Source of the DNA: Shimia sp049116215
Lineage (GTDB): Bacteria; Pseudomonadota; Alphaproteobacteria; Rhodobacterales; Rhodobacteraceae
Length of the DNA: 64,000 bases
Assembly: GCF_049116215.1 (NCBI RefSeq)
Contig: NZ_JAGDZB010000002.1
Location: 531,578 to 595,577, forward strand
Direction: 5' to 3'
Positions within the stretch are counted from its first letter, which is position 1. Each line of letters begins with the position of its first letter. The position numbers and the translations under genes were made by a program. This document shows, one piece after another, positions 59,288 to 64,000 of the stretch. The notes under the pieces are model-generated. The model was not told the DNA's origin, did no database searches, and worked only from the letters and a program-made list of their open reading frames with translations.

Positions 59288-59987
59288 TGCCATTCTTTCC
59301 ATGAACGGGCTTGATGCCCACTACGGCGACTTTCAAGCTCTCTACGGCGTCGACATGCATATGGACGCAGGCGAAGTGCTGGCCATCATCGGCGCCAACG
59401 GCGCTGGTAAAACCACGCTTATGCGCTCCATCACTGGTCTTCTCAAAAACGGCCCCGGTCAGATCTCCCACGAGGGTGCGGACATCGGTGGGCTGCGAGC
59501 GGATGAAATTGCCATGCGCGGCATTGCCATGGTGCCTGAGGGTCGCCAGCTGTTCCCGTCGCTCTCCGTCAAAGAGAACTTGATGATCGGCGCGCAGGTG
59601 GGTCGCAAGGGGCCATGGAACCTGGATGCCGTCTACAAACTCTTCCCCATTTTGGATGAGCGTAAGGACCAACAATCCACGTCGCTGTCCGGTGGTCAGC
59701 AACAGATGGTCGCCATCGGTCGCGCACTCATGTCCAACCCGGATCTGATCCTGTTTGACGAGATCAGCCTCGGCCTCGCGCCGGTGATCATCAAGGACAT
59801 CTACACCGCCCTGCCCGGCATCATCGGCGAGGGCATGAGCGCCATCATCGTGGAACAGGACATCACAAAGGCATTGTCTGTGTCCTCCCGCGTCTACTGC
59901 CTGCAAGAGGGCCGCGTCTCACTCGAAGGCGGCTCAGACCAAGTTTCGCGCGAGGAAATATCCCGCGCCTATTTCGGGATCGAATAA
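59280..59987 (+). CDS. livF: Liv-type ABC transporter ATP-binding protein 2
   Basis: ATG at 59280 gives 235 residues. Walker A GANGAGKTT near 37, signature LSGGQQQMVAIGRAL near 138, LILFDEISLGLAP near 159, and MVPEGRQLFPSLSVKENLM, characteristic of LivF. The second ATPase of the heterodimer. Confidence 0.93.
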   Translation: MPDAILSMNGLDAHYGDFQALYGVDMHMDAGEVLAIIGANGAGKTTLMRSITGLLKNGPGQISHEGADIGGLRADEIAMRGIAMVPEGRQLFPSLSVKENLMIGAQVGRKGPWNLDAVYKLFPILDERKDQQSTSLSGGQQQMVAIGRALMSNPDLILFDEISLGLAPVIIKDIYTALPGIIGEGMSAIIVEQDITKALSVSSRVYCLQEGRVSLEGGSDQVSREEISRAYFGIE

Positions 59988-59988
59988 C

Positions 59989-60852
59989 ATGGATTTGCTG
60001 AACGCAATTGTGCAGGGCACCCTGCTTGGCGGCCTTTACGCCCTCTTCGCCGCAGGTCTCTCGCTGATCTTTGGTGTGATGCGGCTAGTCAACATCGCCC
60101 ACGGCGACCTGATTGTGCTGGCTGCCTATCTTGGCCTCACTGTGACAACCGCTACCGGCATTCATCCGCTTTTGGCTCTGGCGATCGTGGTCCCGGTCAT
60201 GGCCGCCATCGGCTACGTCCTGCAACGCGGCCTTCTGAACCAAACTCTGGGCGACGACCTTCTGCCACCACTTCTGGTGACCTTCGGCCTGAGCGTGATC
60301 ATCCAAAACGCGCTATTGGAAGGCTACACAGCTGATCCACAAAAACTTTCCGCTGGAGTTCTAGAAACGGCAAGCTTCGCGTTTGGCGGCTTGACCCTCG
60401 GTGTGTTGCCGGTGCTGACTTTCGCTATCGCCATCGCCGTGATCTGGGGGCTGCAATGGACCTTCTACCACACAGCACTTGGGCGTGCCTTCCGCGCGGT
60501 GTCTGACAATCAGGACATCGCCCAACTCATGGGTCTGAACCGTCGTCACATCTTTGGTCTCGCAATGGCGTTGGCCCTTGCGGTGACAGCTGTCGCAGGC
60601 ATTTTGCTCGGCATCCGCACCAGCTTTGATCCCTCCATCGGCGGCGGCCGCCTGATCTTTGGCTTTGAGGCTGTGATCATCGGCGGGCTTGGCAACCTGT
60701 GGGGCACGCTGGCGGGCGGGATCATCCTTGGTGTTGCCCAAACCATCGGCGCCAAGATTGATCCCGGCTGGCAAATCCTCGCAGGCCACATCGCCTTCCT
60801 GATCATTCTCGCCGTGCGCCCCAACGGCCTCTTCCCGAGGATTTCGGCATGA
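59989..60852 (+). CDS. livH: Liv-type ABC transporter permease LivH
   Basis: A 287-residue permease starting one base after livF, with eight or so helices. LivH features: GLYALFAAGLSLIFGVMRLVNIAHGDL near residue 17-43 and GRAFRAVSDNQDIAQLMGLNRRHIFGLAMALA near 165. Overlaps livM by 4 bases. Confidence 0.93.
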   Translation: MDLLNAIVQGTLLGGLYALFAAGLSLIFGVMRLVNIAHGDLIVLAAYLGLTVTTATGIHPLLALAIVVPVMAAIGYVLQRGLLNQTLGDDLLPPLLVTFGLSVIIQNALLEGYTADPQKLSAGVLETASFAFGGLTLGVLPVLTFAIAIAVIWGLQWTFYHTALGRAFRAVSDNQDIAQLMGLNRRHIFGLAMALALAVTAVAGILLGIRTSFDPSIGGGRLIFGFEAVIIGGLGNLWGTLAGGIILGVAQTIGAKIDPGWQILAGHIAFLIILAVRPNGLFPRISA

Positions 60853-61862
60853 CCACCACGACCTTTTCTGTCACCCGTTCTTCTCAGGCCGCTCGAGTGG
60901 CCGCCATCCTTGGCGCTCTTGTTCTGATCGCCCTGATCGCCGCCCCCTGGTGGGCAGGCCGTGCCGACATGCGCCTGATGGGAGAACTGTTCCTCTACCT
61001 GTCGTTGGCCACGCTCTGGAACCTCATGGCGGGTTACGCCGGATTGGTGTCCGTGGGTCAGCAGGCTTATGTCGGCTTTGGTGGCTATATGCTCTTTGCG
61101 CTGACCATGTTTGGCGGTTTGCACCCGCTGGCCGCCATCGCACTCGCGGGGATTTTGGGCGCGCTGATTTCCATTCCTGTCGCAGTATTAATCTTCCGCC
61201 TGCGTGGCGCCTACTTTGCTATCGGCACATGGGTGATCGCCGAAGTCTTCCGCCTCGGCTTTGCCCAAGTGTCGGCTCTTGGCGGTGGTTCCGGCTCGTC
61301 CCTGCCGGTTGCCATCGTCAAGTCACTGGCCAGCAAACGCGCCATGCGAGAGAGCCTGTCCTATTGGCTGGCTTTGGGGGCTGCTGTGCTGGTTGTCACC
61401 GCTGTCTACCTGTTCCTGCGCTCGCGCAAAGGCCTCGCCCTGACGGCGATCCGCGACAATGAAACCGCGGCGAGCAGCCTCGGTATCGATATCTGGCGCA
61501 CCAAGTTCATCGTCTATGTGGTAACCTCAGCCTTCACTGCCATGATTGGCGCGCTAATTTTCCTGCAAAAACTGCGCATCTCGCCAGATGCAGCCTTCTC
61601 GGTGAACGACTGGACCGCCTTTGTGATCTTCATCGTCGTGATCGGCGGCATTGGCACCATCGAAGGCCCGATCATTGGCACGCTGGTGTTCTTCCTGCTG
61701 CGCGAAACACTCGCAGACCTCGGCACCACCTATCTGATCGTGCTCGGCGTTGTGGCCATTGTGGTCATGCTCAAGGCCCCCAAAGGCCTCTGGGGCCTGA
61801 TCCGCAGCCGCTTTGACATCCAAATCTTCCCCCTCGGCTATCGCGTCACCAAACGCAACTGA
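60849..61862 (+). CDS. livM: Liv-type ABC transporter permease LivM
   Basis: A 337-residue permease. LivM marks: LSLATLWNLMAGYAGLVSVGQQAYVGFGGY near residue 55-80 and LTAIRDNETAASSLGIDIWRTKFIVYVVTSAFTAMIGAL near 200-235. Completes the importer; the BKACE gene follows after 20 bases. Confidence 0.93.
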   Translation: MTTTTFSVTRSSQAARVAAILGALVLIALIAAPWWAGRADMRLMGELFLYLSLATLWNLMAGYAGLVSVGQQAYVGFGGYMLFALTMFGGLHPLAAIALAGILGALISIPVAVLIFRLRGAYFAIGTWVIAEVFRLGFAQVSALGGGSGSSLPVAIVKSLASKRAMRESLSYWLALGAAVLVVTAVYLFLRSRKGLALTAIRDNETAASSLGIDIWRTKFIVYVVTSAFTAMIGALIFLQKLRISPDAAFSVNDWTAFVIFIVVIGGIGTIEGPIIGTLVFFLLRETLADLGTTYLIVLGVVAIVVMLKAPKGLWGLIRSRFDIQIFPLGYRVTKRN

Positions 61863-61882
61863 CACCTCAAGGAGCCACGCAA

Positions 61883-62818
61883 ATGGCCAAGCAAAAAACC
61901 ATCATCACCTGTGCCGTCACTGGCGCCATCCACACCCCCACCATGTCGGACGCCCTGCCCTACACGTATGATGACATCGCACAGCAGGCTATGGACGCGG
62001 CAGACGCTGGCGCTTCGATCCTGCACCTACACGCTCGCGACAATGAAACTGGTGCCCCCTCCGTGGACCCCAACGACTTTGCCCCGTTCCTACCGCGTAT
62101 CAAACAGGCGACAGATGCGGTGGTGAATATCTCTACTGGAGGCTCACTGACGCTTTCCATTCAGGACCGCATCAATCCGGCCAAGACCTTTTCGCCCGAG
62201 ATGTGCTCGATGAACATGGGCTCAATGAACTTCTCATTTCACCCGCTGGCCAACCGCTACAAGGATGACGATTGGAAGTTTGACTGGGAAAAAGACTACG
62301 TCGCCGGCTCTGATCAAAACATCTTTCGAAACACCTTCCGCGACATCAAAGAAGCCGCCGAAACCCTTGCGCCGCACAACATCAAATTTGAGCACGAGTG
62401 TTATGACGTCGGCCACCTCTATAACCTGAAATACTGCATGGACATCGGCCTGTTCAAAGCACCGGTCTTCATCCAGTTCATCTTTGGCATCATGGGAGGT
62501 ATTGGGCCGGAAGTGGACAACCTCGTGTTCATGAAGCGCACCGCCGACCGCCTCTTTGGCGACGACTACCGCTGGTCCGTGTTGGGTGCAGGCGGCGCTC
62601 AGATGAACCTCGCCACGATGGCCAGCCAAATGGGCGGCAACGTGCGCGTTGGATTGGAAGACAGCCTGTTTATCTCTCGCGGGAAATTGGCTGAAAGCAA
62701 CGCGCAGCAAGTCGCCAAAATCCGTCGCATCGTCGAAGACCTCGGGTGCGAGGTCGCCTCACCAGACGAGGCACGAGACATTCTCGACCTGAAGGGCGGA
62801 GACAGGGTCCACTTCTGA
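61883..62818 (+). CDS. Beta-keto acid cleavage enzyme (BKACE, DUF849)
   Basis: RBS AAGGAGCC before ATG; 311 residues, a TIM barrel. The zinc ligands and catalytic residues are recognisable: ILHLHARD near residue 47 (two His), IKFEHECYDVGH near 170, and the Glu in RVGLEDSLF near 258. BKACEs condense a beta-keto acid with acetyl-CoA to give acetoacetate and a new CoA ester. The upstream dehydrogenase probably makes the keto acid. The sub-family, and so the exact acid, cannot be told by eye. Last gene of the operon. Confidence 0.93.
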   Translation: MAKQKTIITCAVTGAIHTPTMSDALPYTYDDIAQQAMDAADAGASILHLHARDNETGAPSVDPNDFAPFLPRIKQATDAVVNISTGGSLTLSIQDRINPAKTFSPEMCSMNMGSMNFSFHPLANRYKDDDWKFDWEKDYVAGSDQNIFRNTFRDIKEAAETLAPHNIKFEHECYDVGHLYNLKYCMDIGLFKAPVFIQFIFGIMGGIGPEVDNLVFMKRTADRLFGDDYRWSVLGAGGAQMNLATMASQMGGNVRVGLEDSLFISRGKLAESNAQQVAKIRRIVEDLGCEVASPDEARDILDLKGGDRVHF

Positions 62819-63476
62819 ACTTTAGGGAATTAAATGAAGCGTAGATGCGCCGCCATTTTCTCATAACGGGCTTGACTACATAACCCATTCAAATCCGGTT
62901 TCAGTTTCCACAACGCATAAAGGTCCGCTTTGCCGTTCGCGGGTGGACTTTGCGCATATCTCACGAAAGCCAGCTCTCCGCCCGACATGTCGAAACATCG
63001 TGCCTGCTTTGGGTTGGGAGCGGTCTTTAAACCCGTGCTGCACCACCGACCGCTCTGCGCCGTAATCGCCCAAACAGCTATACCCCGACCATCTTGCAAG
63101 AGGATAAGTTTTACGCTGCCATGCCTCTACCAAATTGGGACAGTTCCACGCGTGACAAGCAATTTCATTGCCGCTATTCGCAAATCTGCCGCTGGCTCAA
63201 CGTCCTGCCAATGCCTGTTCATCGGCGAGGTCAATGCACGACTTTGTACAGCATCAAAATCAACTGGTTCAAGGCCCCGCACGTCCACGCCGACATTCAC
63301 CGAGTTTCTCGCCACACGCCAAGTGTTGTACACGTGACCAAACATCCAAGGCGCTCTCTGGCGCGCATGGTTCAACGTAACAAGTGGGTAATGAAACAAC
63401 GTGTTGAGCTGCATGTTTGGCCCGTCCCGCAATTCTGACACGCGAGCCGCCTCATCTGACTGGTCCAGTTTGATTG
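62819..63476. other. Stretch with no recognisable gene next to an IS remnant
   Basis: Several overlapping ORFs exist (for example 62830-63099 minus, 63094-63438 plus, 63127-63600 minus), but none shows a family I recognise and their frames overlap each other. The segment from about 63440 looks like the end of the neighbouring insertion sequence. The rest may be decayed mobile DNA. Confidence 0.4.
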
Positions 63477-63927
63477 TTAGTGCATGATCGGGCTGGTTTT
63501 CATCGGGATGATGGTTTCCAGCGCTAGTGGGCGGATGCCCAATGCGCCGTGCGGTGGTTTGGTGTTGTAGTGCGTCCCAGTGACCGGCAGGGCATTGCAT
63601 GACAATGGTCCGAGTGGTTCCCTTCTTCGATCAGGATCTGTGCGTCCCGCAGGGTGTAACAGACTTCCCATTGAGTGATTCGTCCCGGAACCGGCCATTG
63701 TATCCGTTTGCCCAAGGGGAGCCTGGTTCGATGTAGGCGGTCTTGGAACCTTCGGCCGCGATCCAGCCCCTGACAGCTTGAGCCACGAACTCAGGGCCAG
63801 TGCCTGTGCGGATGAAGGCAGGTTCTCCGCGCATGATGACTAAATCGGTCAAGGCATCAATCACATCTACAGAGTTCAGCTTCCGATTCACCGGGTTCAT
63901 CCCGTTGCCCGGCAGGCGATTTGACAA
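63477..63927 (-). pseudogene. IS3-family transposase (OrfB) remnant, frameshifted
   Basis: Read on the minus strand, three frames together make the end of an IS3-type integrase-like transposase. Frame 1 (from 63927) has VIDALTDLVIMRGEPAFIR, then TGTGPEF, and YIEPGSPWANGY. Later frames hold YTLRDAQILIEE and HYNTKPPHGALGIRPLALETI, ending at 63477. The catalytic Asp of the usual DNGPEF is lost (TGTGPEF), and a deletion after NGY removes the ESFN segment with the catalytic Glu. The element is dead. Confidence 0.8.
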
Positions 63928-64000
63928 AGCTAAATCTGCCGAAAAGAGAGCCTAACCGCGCAAAGCACCGTCGAAAAGGCCAAGACCAAGTGGGAATTGG

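Noticed and set aside
44069..61862. Idea that the dioxygenase and the BKACE are in one beta-ketoadipate pathway
   Set aside because: They belong to separately regulated clusters (GntR and IclR) with separate importers, and no maleylacetate reductase is present; kept only as a possibility.

Overview
The window looks like a chromosomal segment of a Rhodobacterales (Roseobacter-group) alphaproteobacterium. Reasons: G+C-rich coding with short intergenic gaps, a C-P lyase locus of the alphaproteobacterial type (DUF1045 protein, two PhnE permeases, hexapeptide acyltransferase), a smoEFGK-mtlK polyol operon like that of Rhodobacter, and many solute transporters (four ABC systems and one TRAP system). 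I saw no rRNA, tRNA or CRISPR array.

Layout. (1) 1-3051: end of a sugar-catabolic operon (TIM-barrel isomerase, Gfo/Idh/MocA dehydrogenase) and a porin. (2) 3254-6435: a UDP-sulfoquinovose-synthase-like enzyme and a membrane GT2 glycosyltransferase. (3) 6374-8800: AraC regulator, 2Fe-2S ferredoxin and cytochrome P450, divergent from (4) 9078-13044: a polyamine-type ABC importer. (5) 13041-14834: AbrB-family membrane protein with a divergent GntR regulator and a long palindrome between them. (6) 14932-27957: a phosphonate C-P lyase locus (phnM, DUF1045, phnN, phnL, phnK, phnJ, phnI, phnH, phnG, divergent phnF, acyltransferase, phnE2, phnE1, phnD, phnC) with two unexplained small membrane ORFs antisense between phnJ and phnI and no visible phnP. 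(7) 28201-35436: a divergent kynurenine/3-hydroxyanthranilate-related cluster (kynureninase, aldehyde dehydrogenase, LysR, aspartate dehydrogenase // DapA-like aldolase, DMT exporter, 3-hydroxyanthranilate dioxygenase). (8) 35437-36139: a non-coding or decayed stretch. (9) 36140-43064: LacI-controlled polyol operon. (10) 43346-53173: a GntR regulon joining an intradiol ring-cleavage dioxygenase, TRAP importer, OsmC protein, RutE-like reductase and FAH-family hydrolase on one strand with YciI, malonyl-CoA decarboxylase and malonyl-CoA synthetase on the other; near-identical palindromes lie at both promoters. (11) 53219-62818: IclR regulator divergent from a nine-gene operon (cyclase-type hydrolase, cupin, SDR, 3-hydroxyacyl-CoA-dehydrogenase-like enzyme, Liv-type ABC importer, beta-keto acid cleavage enzyme), with three copies of a 13-bp palindrome in the divergent promoter. 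(12) 62819-64000: unknown sequence and a decayed IS3-family transposase.

How it works together. The window is mostly nutrient scavenging: each catabolic block carries its own importer and local regulator. Blocks 10 and 11 are the best candidates for undescribed pathways. Block 10 appears to take an imported aromatic or cyclic acid through ring cleavage to malonate or malonic semialdehyde and then acetyl-CoA. Block 11 appears to convert a cyclic substrate through a beta-hydroxy acid to a beta-keto acid that BKACE splits with acetyl-CoA. All four ABC operons have a hairpin just after the solute-binding-protein gene, which would give high binding-protein to permease ratios.
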